DNA from: Bremerella sp. JC817
GTDB lineage: Bacteria; Planctomycetota; Planctomycetia; Pirellulales; Pirellulaceae
Direction: 5' to 3'
Assembly (NCBI RefSeq): GCF_040718835.1
Contig: NZ_JBFEFG010000280.1
Coordinates: 868,001 to 932,000, forward strand
Length of the DNA: 64,000 nt
Below the pieces are notes generated by a model. That model made no database searches, had not been told where the DNA came from, and worked only from the letters and a program-made list of their open reading frames with translations. This document shows, one piece after another, positions 9,901 to 19,064 of this stretch. The translations under genes were made by a program, and so were the position numbers. Position 1 is the stretch's first letter; each line of letters opens with the position of its first letter.

Positions 9901-11949
9901 GGCACGTTGTTGCCGAAGGTGTTCCAGAATCAGGTCATCCACTGTGATGCCGGTCCGAGCATCGTGCGTGCCTATCCGGTTCAGAACGATGGTGCCGGCT
10001 ACTCGGCCGAATCGGTCGACATTTTGAAGGGGGCTCGCGACAACTGGTTCCGTCCGGCCGACGTTTGCGTTGCTCCGGATGGCTCGATCTTCGTCAGCGA
10101 CTGGTACGATCCAGGCGTCGGCGGTCACGGTCAGCGCGATCTCGATCGGGGCCGTCTGTTCCGCGTCGCTCCAGAAGGATCGAAGTACAACGTGCCGAAG
10201 TTCGACTTCACCACCACCGAAGGTTGCATCGAAGCCCTCAAGAATCCTTGCCTTTCGGTTCGCTACATGGCATGGACGAACTTGCACAATCAAGGTGCCG
10301 CTGCCGAAGCCGCGCTACAGGCCGCTTACAAAGCTTCCGACGATCCTCGATACCAGGCCCGCCTGCTGTGGCTGCTCGGGTTGATTCCTGGCAAGGGACA
10401 ACAGATCGTCGACCAGGCTCTATCGGCGGATAACGCCGACCTGCGCATCGTGGGTCTGCGACTGGCTCACGAATTGAAGCTGCCGGCCACCGAAGTGGTC
10501 GCCAAGGTCCTTCGCGATCCATCCCCTCAGGTGCGTCGTTCAGCCGTGATCGAACTCCGTTTCGATGGCAGCGACCTCGCTTCGCAGCAGTGGGCCGAAC
10601 TGGCTCAGCAGCACGACGGCAAAGATCGCTGGTACCTGGAAGCCTTGGGGATCGGTGCCGATCTGCACTGGGATTCGCGTTTGGCAGCTTACCTGAGCAA
10701 AGTGGGCGGAGACCTCAGCTCGCCGGCAACCAAGGATATTGTCTGGCGAAGCCGCGCCGCACAAACCCCGGAACTGTTGGTCAAGCTGATCGAAGACACC
10801 AGCAACCCGGTCGACGGACTGGCACGTTACTTCCGTGCGTTTGATTTCCAGCCGAATAAGGATGGCGTCGACTCGGCCGTGGCTCAGTTGGCATTCGCCA
10901 ATACCCGTCACGATGCGGCCGAAACGATAATCATCGCCGAATCGGTCAAGCGATTGCGAAAGCTCGATACCGGGAACGCCCAGACAGTTGCCTCGATGGA
11001 AAAGGCGTTGCAGAAGCTGGCTGGTACGCCGATGTACATCGAACTTGTCGATCGTTTCCAACTCGAAAACCACTACGCCGATTTGCTGCAAGCCGCGCTG
11101 GCCGAGCCACAGTCGGATACGGGCGTGGCTGCCATCAGCGTGCTGCTGCGACGTGGCCAGAACCAACTGCTGGCATCGGTGCTGAAGGAAGGCAAGCCAG
11201 AAGAGAAGTTGGCCCTGACCACGGCGATCTCAAACAGCAGCACCGGTCAGGCCAACGCCTGGTTGAATCGCATGCTGAACGATGCCTCACAAGATCTGCA
11301 GGTGCGTCGTGCCGCGGTGAAGGGGTTGGCGAACAACCAGAAGTCGGCTCGACAGCTTCTCGAGATGGCCAAAGCAGGCAAGCTCGATGAGGAACTGATG
11401 CAGGCCGCCGCGTCTCCGCTGAAGGTCGCCGTGTGGGAAGACGTCCGTCGCCAGGCGAACGAGGTCTTCCCGCAGCCACCATCCAAGGGCAATCAGCAAT
11501 TGCCGCCGATGGAAGCCTTGGTTCGGATGCATGGCTCAGTCGAGAACGGTAAGAAGATCTTTACCACGGTTGGTACCTGTAATAAGTGCCATGTGGTGCA
11601 GAAAGAAGGGAAGGAAGTCGGTCCGAACCTGAGCGAAATCGGCTCGAAGCTGAGCCGCGAAGCGCTGTACGAGGCCATCCTTTACCCAAGTGCCAGTATC
11701 AGCCACAACTACGAAAACTGGGCGGTCCTGACCGATAGTGGTACCGCGGTTGCCGGTCTGAAGACGAGCGAAACGGACGAATCGATCACGATCACCAACG
11801 CTGAAGGCCTGGCTCGTACGATCCCGAAGAACGAAGTCGAAGAGATCCGCAAACTTTCGCTCTCGGTCATGCCAAACGACCTGCAGAAACTGATGACCGT
11901 TGAGGAACTGGTCGACGTCGTCGAATACCTTTCGACACTAAAAAAATAG
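6985..11949 (+). CDS. Multidomain DUF1080-ThuA-NPCBM-PVC dehydrogenase-HEAT-cytochrome c protein
   Basis: A secreted 1,654-residue protein. The start at 6985 follows CAGGAGA and opens a signal peptide (MTKHLAWLFAGYLFVASAGLAMA). By eye the order is: DUF1080/3-keto-disaccharide hydrolase-like lectin fold (~28-220, FKPIFDGKTLNGWSG); ThuA-like amidotransferase fold (~230-450, VPGTPSHAWGDHEH, then HWSVNPHW and GFTGGHYHWNW); Lys/Pro linker; NPCBM-like carbohydrate-binding module (~525-640, YENGIGTHANSVIEFDIPEG); PVC-type membrane-bound dehydrogenase propeller (~675-1080, HDHSAHSFLFGPDGKLYWNVG and VSDWYDPGVGGH); HEAT-like helical repeats (~1100-1500); and a C-terminal cytochrome c with the haem motif CNKCH (C1532, C1535, H1536). 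Family knowledge suggests oxidative processing of sugars with electrons passed to the haem. The substrate is unknown. A strong hairpin terminator follows. Confidence 0.9.
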   Translation: MTKHLAWLFAGYLFVASAGLAMAEDDGFKPIFDGKTLNGWSGIDKFWSVEDGAITGTTTPDNPTKGNTFLIWDQGKVDNFELKLKYRIMGGNSGIQYRSTDLGNHVAKGYQADIDSGDTYSGINYEERGRGILAQRGEKATVTDGKGPYKAERFAQSADLQAKINKEDWNEYHIIAKGNHLIHKINGNVTSEVIDEGEKDSRTSGILALQLHAGPPMKVQFKDIQLKRLPMEDGKKKVVFVPGTPSHAWGDHEHVAGCRLLMLALTENMPQFEASIYKGGWPDDPTAFDNADAVVVYCDGGERHLLNAHLDEFQKLMDNGVGLACIHYGVETPKGKPGDKFVDWIGGYFETHWSVNPHWTASFTQIPQHPVTNGVQPFDINDEWYYNMRFREDMEGVTPILTAIPPESTLSRPDGPHSGNPHVRAMKGQPQHVAWASEREDGGRGFGFTGGHYHWNWADPNFRKVVLNAIVWISHEEVPAKGVESDSLTRDDMEGLIPEPKPQPKKKPEPKKVSSNVKPLFQSPVITSATPNHQVDIRVDLQGAKKLYLVVTDGGNGFSCDWADWINPKLEGSKGELSLTDLKWNKASTDWQGVKKNRNVNGQPLMVNNKQYENGIGTHANSVIEFDIPEGYSKFSAIGGLDNGGTNQNGGSDTSVQFAVYTQDPGNVSQSASDASRSPESAVGNLDVYPGLQATLVAAEPELKSLTNIDIDHRGRIWVCDVMNYRGNNGSRKEGDRILILEDEDGDGVAEKSKVFYQGRDIDSAMGICVLGNKVIVSAAPNVIVFTDENGDDTPDKKEMLFTKTGQPQHDHSAHSFLFGPDGKLYWNVGNTGQHVHDANGEVVVDLAGNKVVDNGQPYFGGMPFRCNLDGSDFEVLGHNFRNNYEVTVDSFGTLWQSDNDDDGNRGVRINYVMQYGNFGYRDQMTGAGWRDPRTNMEEEIPLRHWHLNDPGVVPNLLQTGAGSPTGICVYEGTLLPKVFQNQVIHCDAGPSIVRAYPVQNDGAGYSAESVDILKGARDNWFRPADVCVAPDGSIFVSDWYDPGVGGHGQRDLDRGRLFRVAPEGSKYNVPKFDFTTTEGCIEALKNPCLSVRYMAWTNLHNQGAAAEAALQAAYKASDDPRYQARLLWLLGLIPGKGQQIVDQALSADNADLRIVGLRLAHELKLPATEVVAKVLRDPSPQVRRSAVIELRFDGSDLASQQWAELAQQHDGKDRWYLEALGIGADLHWDSRLAAYLSKVGGDLSSPATKDIVWRSRAAQTPELLVKLIEDTSNPVDGLARYFRAFDFQPNKDGVDSAVAQLAFANTRHDAAETIIIAESVKRLRKLDTGNAQTVASMEKALQKLAGTPMYIELVDRFQLENHYADLLQAALAEPQSDTGVAAISVLLRRGQNQLLASVLKEGKPEEKLALTTAISNSSTGQANAWLNRMLNDASQDLQVRRAAVKGLANNQKSARQLLEMAKAGKLDEELMQAAASPLKVAVWEDVRRQANEVFPQPPSKGNQQLPPMEALVRMHGSVENGKKIFTTVGTCNKCHVVQKEGKEVGPNLSEIGSKLSREALYEAILYPSASISHNYENWAVLTDSGTAVAGLKTSETDESITITNAEGLARTIPKNEVEEIRKLSLSVMPNDLQKLMTVEELVDVVEYLSTLKK

Positions 11950-11988
11950 AGTTCTGCTTGCCCCTCTCCGATGGCAGATCCAATTCTC

Positions 11989-12025
11989 AGGCCGCTTGAA
12001 CCTCGACGTTCAGGCGGCCTTTTTT
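11989..12025 (+). terminator. Rho-independent terminator after the multidomain gene
   Basis: AGGCCGCTTGAAC pairs with GTTCAGGCGGCCT (12008-12020) with a single mismatch and a short loop, followed by six T residues. It lies about 40 bp past the stop codon. Confidence 0.88.
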
Positions 12026-12185
12026 GTTGGCTTTCTGCCGATTCTGCGGGATTTTCTACATTCTAGTGCTTCGCCCCCCCGGTAATTACGACCTACAATA
12101 GAGGGTTTACGGCGACTTTGCCGACCGCTGTTTTGCGCAGCGGATAGCTCTCCTGCGAACGTTCCTTCAACCACTGCCAGCCACG

Positions 12186-15100
12186 ATGCGTTATACCCTT
12201 GCTCTTTTGTTCGTGACGTTCTGCGCGCCTCTGTTTGCCCAGGAAGTCGGATTCCCTGCGGCAGATCTGCTTCCCAAGAAGGAAATCGGGGCGACTCGCT
12301 TTCTGGAAGAACATCGCAAGTTTGATGGCCGAGGCGTCGTCGTTGCGGTCTTCGATACCGGTTGCGACCCAGCCGCTCCAGGCCTGCAAGTGACTTCGGA
12401 TGGCAAGCCGAAGATCATCGACATGATCGACGCCACCGGCAGCGGCGACGTGCAGACCAGCACCATTCGCAAAGTGGAAGAAGGAACCATCACCGGTCTG
12501 ACCGGGCGTAAGCTGACGATCCCTGAAAAATGGAATTGTCCCAGCGGCGAGTTCCACGTCGGGATGAAGCCTGCCTACGAGCTCTTTCCACAAGCCGCCA
12601 TTCCACGCATCAAATCGGAAAATCGCAAGCCGTGGGACATCGCTGTTCGCACGGAAGTTGAAAAGTTGACCCGTGAGATCGAAGCCTTCGAAAAAGAAAA
12701 CCCGAAACCCAAAGGGGACAAGAAGAAGGAAGGCAAAGACCTGGAACTTCGTTTGGAACAACTGACCAAGCTTGGTTCGAGTTGGAGCGATCCTGGTCCA
12801 ATCTACGACTGCGTCGTCTTCAACGACGGCAAGATGTGGCAGGCCGCCATCGATACCGATGAAGATGGCGATCTGAGCGACGAAAAGCTGATGACCAACT
12901 ACAAGGTCAAGCGTCAGTACTCGACCTTCGGCGAAGTTGACCTGGTGACCTACGCGATCAACATCTACGAAGAAGGCAACGTGCTGAGCATCGTCGTCGA
13001 TGCCGGTACGCATGGTACGCACGTCGGTGGCATCATCGCAGCCAACTATCCTGATTCGCCAGAACTGAACGGTGTCGCACCGGGTGCTCAGATCGTTTCG
13101 GTAAAGATCGGCGATACGCGTCTCGGTTCGAACTCAACCGGTATTGGCGAAGATCGTGGTTTGATCGCCGTGCTGGAAAACAATTGCGACCTGATCAACA
13201 TGAGCTACGGCGGCCCTTCGCCCGAATGGAACGTCGGTCGAACCGCTCGACTCTTTTCCGAAATCGTCAATCGGTATGGAGTGATCTTCGTTTCGAGTGC
13301 CGGTAACAGTGGGCCTGCCCTTAGCACCGTGGGTGGTCCTGGCGGAACAACCTCGGCGATCCTCGGCGTTGGCGCTTACGTCTCGCCAGAGTTGATGTCG
13401 GCTGCCTATTCGCTGCGAGAAGATCTCGGCGAAATGCCTTTCACCTGGTCGTCGCGTGGTCCCACGATGGATGGCGACTTGGGTGTCGATATCAGTGCCC
13501 CGGGTGGTGCGGTTGCGCCGGTGTCGCGTTGGTCGCTGTCGCCAGGCAGCTTGATGAACGGTACCTCGATGTCGTCCCCCAATGCATGTGGTGGCGTGGC
13601 CTTGGTGCTCAGCGGTTTGAAGCAAGAGAAAATTGAATACACGCCGGAATCGGTGAAGCTGGCCATCAAGAACACGGCTCGCAAATTGGAAGGTGGCACG
13701 GTCTGGGCGAACGGTCGTGGCTTGATCCAGGTCGGGGCCGCTTTCGATTGGCTCGTCGAATATCACGACGCCGTCGAACCTGCCGTTCGCTACGAAGTCT
13801 CGCTACCAGGCATGCGAACGAAGCGTGGCATTTACCTCCGAGAAGGTGACGAGGTTCACCGCGTACAAGAGGTTACCGTCAGCGTCGATCCGGTCTTCAA
13901 CGAAGACGACAAGTTCGACGTTCGGGCCGACTATCGTGCCGAGTTCATCCTGAAGTGTGACGCCGACTGGGTGAAGGTTCCGCAAAACTTCTACGTCAAT
14001 CATGGTGGGCGCGACTTCAAGATCGAGGTCGATCCACGACAATTGAAGCCTGGGGCACACTTCGCGGAAGTCGAAGGCTATTTTGCCGATCGCCAGGAAC
14101 TGGGCCCACGCTTCCGCGTACCGATCACCGTGCTGATGCCCGTGACCGAAACGCCACAAACCGAATTCAAAGCGACCCTCAAGCTCTCGTCAGGTCAGAT
14201 CGAACGCACGTTCATCCAGGTGCCGATGGGTGCCACGTGGGTCAATGTTCGTGTGAAGTCGGACAAGCTGGAAGACACGAAACTGTTCGTCTTCCATGCC
14301 CTGCAGCGACTGGAAGATCGTCCTTTCCCGACGATTGAAGAGAAGTCGTTCCTGCCGCTGGAACCAGGGCAAGTTCGCGAACTGAGCTTTGCCGTTGCGG
14401 AAGGGAAGACGCTGGAAATGACGCTGGCCCAGTACTGGTCGGCCCTCGGCGAAACGGAAGTCGAACTGGAAGCGAGCTTCTTCGGCCTCATGCCAGCGCC
14501 AGGTGATTTGACCTGGGATGGAACCAACCCGATCCATCGCATCGACGTGCAATCGAGCCTCGCTCCGATGCAGATCGAACCAAGTGCCAAGTTCAAGAAG
14601 CTTCGCAAGACGTTGCTGCCGGTGAAGAGCGAAGTAAAACCGCTCGATCCAAACCGGGACGAATTCCCGGATAAGCGTTTGAACTATGGCATCACGCTGA
14701 CGTATGAGTTCACCCTCAGCGAGAAATCGACCGTCTCGCCCGAACCCATCATCTGGGCGAATGGGTACGATCGCTACTCCGGTGGTGTCTATACGATTTA
14801 CGACGTGAATAACCAGGTGGTCGAAACAGGTTCCGGCGGACGCGAGGCGTCGCTCGAAAAAGGAAAGTACAAGCTGACCTTCTTCTTCCGTCAGGAAAAC
14901 CGGGACAAGGTGAAAGACCTGGAAGACATGCCGATCTGGCTCGACTTCGATCTAGGAGGCGGTCCAGGTGTGCGAACATTCAGCAGCCACGAAGCCGCCG
15001 CCAATCAGCAAGGCGGGTTCCGTTCGGCCTGGGTTCGTCCTGGCGAACTGGTGCCAGTCTTCCTGACGCTGAATCCGAAGAGCCTTCCGAAGCAGGCCTC

Positions 15101-15980
15101 GCCAGGCGATCTGCTGCTGGGTGAAATTCAGTTTGGCGATCCCGACGCCAAGCTGGGTGGCGCATCGCGTCGACCGGGCGGTTTCCCACTGGAATACGTG
15201 GTTGCTCCACAGCCAAGCCCGAAAGCCGAGCCGGCCGACGATCAGCCGAAGAAAGATGAACCAACGCTCGAAGAGAAGCTGTTCGAGACGAAGCTGGCTT
15301 ACTTGAAGACGCTGAAGACCAAGAAGCAGCAGAAGCAATTCAACGAGCTGTTCAAAGAGCTGAACAAGGAAAAGCCTAAGAACATTCCGCTGCTGCAGGC
15401 CAAGTTGATCATTCTGGACGACAACGATCGGAAAGAGCACCTGCCGGAAGTGGTCTCGGCCGCCGATGCGGTGCTGAAGGTGATCAATCAGTCGAAGGTG
15501 CGGACCTACTTTGCCGAACGCCGCGATCCGGAAACCGACAAAGAGAAAGAGCAGATGAAGGAGATGACCGAGCAGCGCGACGTCATCATCGATACGCTTT
15601 TCCGGAAGGCTCGGGCACTGGCCTACATGGATCTGCCAACCGACGATCCAGAGCATCCAGAAAACGTGGACATCAAGAAAGAGCCCAAAGACGAAAAGGA
15701 ACGGGCCGAGCTCTTCGAGAAGGCTTTCGAGCAGTTAGAAAGCTGGGTCGATACGACCGATAAGAAGTACGCTCTGCTGCACTTACGTCGTCTGCGTCGT
15801 GACGAGCAGTATGGCGAAGCCTTGAAGTTGATCAACAAGATGATCGACGAAGATCCGACGAACCTGCTGCTTTACAAGAAGCGATCCGATATCTACGGAG
15901 AACTGGGTTGGGACTTCGCCGAAAAGAACGAAGAGCAGTGGCGCAAACTGCGAAAGCGGGACGGCATGCTCCCTAACTAG
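12186..15980 (+). CDS. Tripeptidyl-peptidase II-like subtilisin family (S8) protease
   Basis: A 1,264-residue secreted serine protease. The signal peptide MRYTLALLFVTFCAPLFA precedes QEVGFPA. The catalytic triad is visible: D57 in VVAVFDTGCDP, H276 in HGTHVGG and S461 in GTSMSSP, plus the oxyanion-hole region SSAGNSGP. The D-to-H gap of 219 residues and H-to-S gap of 185 match the long-insert layout of tripeptidyl-peptidase II rather than ordinary subtilisins. The region after ~530 contains TPPII-like beta-sandwich segments. The last ~250 residues are Lys/Glu-rich and helical (KTKKQQKQFNELFKELNKEK), as in the TPPII assembly region. TPPII removes tripeptides from oligopeptide N-termini. The presence of a signal peptide suggests envelope or extracellular peptide turnover here. 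No strong ribosome binding site is seen before the ATG, so the start rests on the signal peptide. Confidence 0.92.
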   Translation: MRYTLALLFVTFCAPLFAQEVGFPAADLLPKKEIGATRFLEEHRKFDGRGVVVAVFDTGCDPAAPGLQVTSDGKPKIIDMIDATGSGDVQTSTIRKVEEGTITGLTGRKLTIPEKWNCPSGEFHVGMKPAYELFPQAAIPRIKSENRKPWDIAVRTEVEKLTREIEAFEKENPKPKGDKKKEGKDLELRLEQLTKLGSSWSDPGPIYDCVVFNDGKMWQAAIDTDEDGDLSDEKLMTNYKVKRQYSTFGEVDLVTYAINIYEEGNVLSIVVDAGTHGTHVGGIIAANYPDSPELNGVAPGAQIVSVKIGDTRLGSNSTGIGEDRGLIAVLENNCDLINMSYGGPSPEWNVGRTARLFSEIVNRYGVIFVSSAGNSGPALSTVGGPGGTTSAILGVGAYVSPELMSAAYSLREDLGEMPFTWSSRGPTMDGDLGVDISAPGGAVAPVSRWSLSPGSLMNGTSMSSPNACGGVALVLSGLKQEKIEYTPESVKLAIKNTARKLEGGTVWANGRGLIQVGAAFDWLVEYHDAVEPAVRYEVSLPGMRTKRGIYLREGDEVHRVQEVTVSVDPVFNEDDKFDVRADYRAEFILKCDADWVKVPQNFYVNHGGRDFKIEVDPRQLKPGAHFAEVEGYFADRQELGPRFRVPITVLMPVTETPQTEFKATLKLSSGQIERTFIQVPMGATWVNVRVKSDKLEDTKLFVFHALQRLEDRPFPTIEEKSFLPLEPGQVRELSFAVAEGKTLEMTLAQYWSALGETEVELEASFFGLMPAPGDLTWDGTNPIHRIDVQSSLAPMQIEPSAKFKKLRKTLLPVKSEVKPLDPNRDEFPDKRLNYGITLTYEFTLSEKSTVSPEPIIWANGYDRYSGGVYTIYDVNNQVVETGSGGREASLEKGKYKLTFFFRQENRDKVKDLEDMPIWLDFDLGGGPGVRTFSSHEAAANQQGGFRSAWVRPGELVPVFLTLNPKSLPKQASPGDLLLGEIQFGDPDAKLGGASRRPGGFPLEYVVAPQPSPKAEPADDQPKKDEPTLEEKLFETKLAYLKTLKTKKQQKQFNELFKELNKEKPKNIPLLQAKLIILDDNDRKEHLPEVVSAADAVLKVINQSKVRTYFAERRDPETDKEKEQMKEMTEQRDVIIDTLFRKARALAYMDLPTDDPEHPENVDIKKEPKDEKERAELFEKAFEQLESWVDTTDKKYALLHLRRLRRDEQYGEALKLINKMIDEDPTNLLLYKKRSDIYGELGWDFAEKNEEQWRKLRKRDGMLPN

Positions 15981-16144
15981 AGGGGCAGTTGCTGGCGTCT
16001 GAGGTGTCGTGAGTTGCCAAATAGTGGAGTTTGGTGACTCTTGGGAAAGTTGATTGTTGCGGTATCGCCCGATTTGAGAAATAATGCGAGTCGGGCTGAT
16101 CACTCGCCATTCGAACCCGCCTTTCCCACCTTTCGGTATGTCTC

Positions 16145-19006
16145 ATGAAGACGCTTCTCCATGCTAGTGTGGCGTGTTGCTGCTGGATCGCTGCGGCAAC
16201 GATCGCTTTTGCGGCGGAATCAGAAATTGATTTCGGTCGAGACATTCGACCCATCCTCTCGGGCAAGTGCTTTCATTGCCACGGTCCAGACCCCGAATCG
16301 CGAGAAGGGGGCCTGCGTCTCGATCTTGAGGATGCGTCCCGCGAGGAACTCGATAGCGGCATGATCGCCATTGTTCCCGGCAATGTGGACGAGAGCGAAT
16401 TGATGGCCCGCGTTCGTACCGACGACGAATCGATGCGGATGCCTCCGCCTGAGATCGGCAATCAGTTATCGCCTCGCGAACAAGAGTTGCTGACCAAGTG
16501 GATTCAGCAAGGAGCGAAGTACGCACCGCACTGGTCGTTCGTTCCCCCAGTCAAGCATGCAGCACCAGAGGTGAAGCAGGCCGACTGGGCCAAGACAACG
16601 CTCGATCGCTTCGTGCTGCATCGCCTGGAGCAAGAAGGTCTCGTCCCGAACGACGAGGCGGATCGATACACGCTGGCTCGTCGTGCTTCGTTCGCGTTAA
16701 CTGGCTTGCCGCTGTCGATCGAAGAAACCGATGCCTTCGTCAACGACCCTTCGCCCGACGCCTATGAAAAGCTGGTCGATCGCCTGCTGGCCGATCCTGC
16801 TTACGGCGAACGCTGGGGCCGCGTCTGGCTTGACATTGCCCGATACGCCGATTCGATGGGGTACGAGAAAGACAGCCCAAGAACGATCTGGCCTTATCGC
16901 GACTGGGTGATTCGTGCGATTAACGAGAACATGCCGTTCGATCAGTTCACTGTCGAGCAGTTGGCGGGCGACTTGCTGCCAGAGCCGACCCAGGACCAAC
17001 GCATCGCGACGGCCTTTCATCGCAACACGATGACCAATACCGAAGGGGGCACCAACGACGAAGAGTTCCGCAACGCGGCCGTCGTCGATCGCGTGAACAC
17101 GACCATCAAGGCCTGGATGGGGCTGACGATGGAGTGTGCCCAATGCCATACGCACAAATACGATCCGATTACGCAGAAAGAATACTTCGAGTTCTTCGCG
17201 ATCTTCAACCAGACCGAAGACGCCGATCGTGGCGACGAAGCACCGCTGGCTAAATGGTTCACCACGCAGCAGCAAGCCCAGCAAGCCAGCTTGAAATCGC
17301 AGTTGGAAGAAGCCCAGGCCAAGCTGCAGCAGATGCTGGAAGCTTCGACCGAGATCGCGCATCAGACGAATCAGCCCAACATCGGCCGCTTTGTCCGGGT
17401 CGAGAATGTCGCCGACAGTGCCTTTCTGCACATCGCTGAAGTTCAGGTCTTCAGCGGTCAAGAGAACCTGGCGATGAAGGGGAAGGCGACCCAAAGCAGC
17501 GTCGACTACGACGGACCTGCGGGCCTTGCGATCGATGGCAACACGAACGGCGACTACGCCGGTGCCAAGAGCACGACCCACACCAAGCAAGAGAAAAACC
17601 CTTGGTGGGAAGTCGACCTGGGCGGCACGACCACGATCGACAAAGTGGTGGTTTGGAATCGAACCGACGGGGCTCTCTTCAATCGGATGAAGACCTGCCG
17701 GGTCGTCATTCTGGATGAGAATCGCAATCCGGTGTGGGCAGGTCGACTCGATTCGCCTTTCAATCCGAGTGCCGAGTTCGTTCCTCCGAAGACCATCGAC
17801 GCCATGGACCCGCAGGCCCGGACCGAACTGGCGACCTACCTGAAGGGGAACTCGCCAGAGCTCGAGAAGCAGAAAGCACGCATCGCGAATCTGCAGAAGA
17901 AGCTCGACGGAATCAAACCGACCACCACGCCGGTGATGGTGGAACTGCCGGCCGACAAGCATCGCAAGACGTTCATTCAGCTTCGCGGAAGTTATCAGGC
18001 CGAAGGGGACGAGGTCGGTCCCCAGGTGCTTGGCAGTTTCCACAAGCAGCCGCAGCAAAAGGAAGTCGATCGCCTGGCGATGGCCGAGTGGCTGATCGAT
18101 TCCAGCAATCCACTGACGGCCCGCGTTGTCGTGAATCGCCATTGGGAACAGCTCTTTGGGATCGGTATCGTCGAGACCAGCGAAGACTTTGGTTCGCAAG
18201 GCGAGCTGCCAACCCATCCACAGCTTCTCGATACGCTGGCAGTCGAACTGATGGAGCATCACTGGGACACCAAGTGGCTGGTCAAACAACTCGTCATGAG
18301 CCAGGCCTTCCGCCAGGCGGCCACAGCGACGCCGGAAAAGCTGGCCAAGGATCCGCGGAACCAGCTTGTTTCACGTGGCCCTCGCATTCGGCTCTCGGCG
18401 GAAATGGTCCGTGACCAGGCACTAGCCGTGAGTGGTTTGCTGAGCGAAAAGATGTTCGGCCCGCCGGTTCACCCACCTCGCCCGAATCTTGGTTTGAACG
18501 CTGCCTTCGGCGGTTCGACCGACTGGAAAGACAGCACCGGCGAAGACCGGTATCGCCGCGGCATCTATACGATGTGGCGACGCACAACGCCATATCCATC
18601 GATGGCAACATTCGACGCACCAAGCCGCGAAGTCTGCACTGTTCGTCGAATCACGACCAACACGCCGCTCCAGGCACTCGTCACGCTGAACGATCCGGTC
18701 TACATCGAAGCCGCCCAGGCCCTCGGCCGTGTTGCCTGGCAGCAGCCCGATATGACCATCGATCAAAAGATTGAATATGCGTTCCGCCGTGTGCTGGGAC
18801 GCCATCCCAGCGAGCAAGAGATCGCTCGCTTGCATCAACTGCTAGAAGAAGTGCAGCAGCAGTATGCCGCCATTCCGGACGAGGCCGCGAAGATTGCCAC
18901 GCAGCCGCTGGGACCAATACCGGAAGGAGCGGTGGTCGAAGAGATGGCCGCGTGGACCATCCTCGGGAATGTGCTGTTGAACCTGGACGAAACTTTGAAT
19001 CGCTAG
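16145..19006 (+). CDS. PSCyt1/DUF1549/DUF1553 cytochrome with an inserted discoidin-like domain
   Basis: A 953-residue secreted planctomycete cytochrome. The signal peptide ends near AFAAES. The N-terminal PSCyt1 haem motif CFHCH is at C42, C45, H46 in the usual context FGRDIRPILSGKCFHCHGPD. DUF1549 follows (~130-350), ending with a second CxxCH, CAQCH (C331, C334, H335) in ECAQCHTHKYDP. An inserted F5/8 type C (discoidin)-like sandwich lies at ~415-560 (VRVENVADSAFLHIAEVQVF, then WWEVDLGG), which suggests binding to a glycan. DUF1553 fills ~640-930 (ARVVVNRHWEQLFG, LSAEMVRDQAL, TPLQALVTLNDPVY). It sits directly upstream of a DUF1501 gene, the standard partner. The family is thought to handle complex polysaccharides or electron transfer, but no reaction is firmly established. 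A short gap (58 bp) implies co-transcription with that neighbour. Confidence 0.92.
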   Translation: MKTLLHASVACCCWIAAATIAFAAESEIDFGRDIRPILSGKCFHCHGPDPESREGGLRLDLEDASREELDSGMIAIVPGNVDESELMARVRTDDESMRMPPPEIGNQLSPREQELLTKWIQQGAKYAPHWSFVPPVKHAAPEVKQADWAKTTLDRFVLHRLEQEGLVPNDEADRYTLARRASFALTGLPLSIEETDAFVNDPSPDAYEKLVDRLLADPAYGERWGRVWLDIARYADSMGYEKDSPRTIWPYRDWVIRAINENMPFDQFTVEQLAGDLLPEPTQDQRIATAFHRNTMTNTEGGTNDEEFRNAAVVDRVNTTIKAWMGLTMECAQCHTHKYDPITQKEYFEFFAIFNQTEDADRGDEAPLAKWFTTQQQAQQASLKSQLEEAQAKLQQMLEASTEIAHQTNQPNIGRFVRVENVADSAFLHIAEVQVFSGQENLAMKGKATQSSVDYDGPAGLAIDGNTNGDYAGAKSTTHTKQEKNPWWEVDLGGTTTIDKVVVWNRTDGALFNRMKTCRVVILDENRNPVWAGRLDSPFNPSAEFVPPKTIDAMDPQARTELATYLKGNSPELEKQKARIANLQKKLDGIKPTTTPVMVELPADKHRKTFIQLRGSYQAEGDEVGPQVLGSFHKQPQQKEVDRLAMAEWLIDSSNPLTARVVVNRHWEQLFGIGIVETSEDFGSQGELPTHPQLLDTLAVELMEHHWDTKWLVKQLVMSQAFRQAATATPEKLAKDPRNQLVSRGPRIRLSAEMVRDQALAVSGLLSEKMFGPPVHPPRPNLGLNAAFGGSTDWKDSTGEDRYRRGIYTMWRRTTPYPSMATFDAPSREVCTVRRITTNTPLQALVTLNDPVYIEAAQALGRVAWQQPDMTIDQKIEYAFRRVLGRHPSEQEIARLHQLLEEVQQQYAAIPDEAAKIATQPLGPIPEGAVVEEMAAWTILGNVLLNLDETLNR

Positions 19007-19064
19007 ACGTTTCGTTCCACTTGCCTTTCGATCGATCCTATCGCTTTCACGAAGAGATCCCACG

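Noticed and set aside
6955..10293. 1,112-residue open frame on the minus strand opposite the multidomain gene.
   Set aside because: It is a GC-driven antisense shadow: the plus strand has signal peptide, known domains and a terminator, while the antisense product is rich in improbable V/D/H/R runs.
16085..16125. ATTCGAACCCGC before the cytochrome gene, resembling the T-loop of a minus-strand tRNA.
   Set aside because: No acceptor stem, anticodon arm or D-loop can be folded around it.
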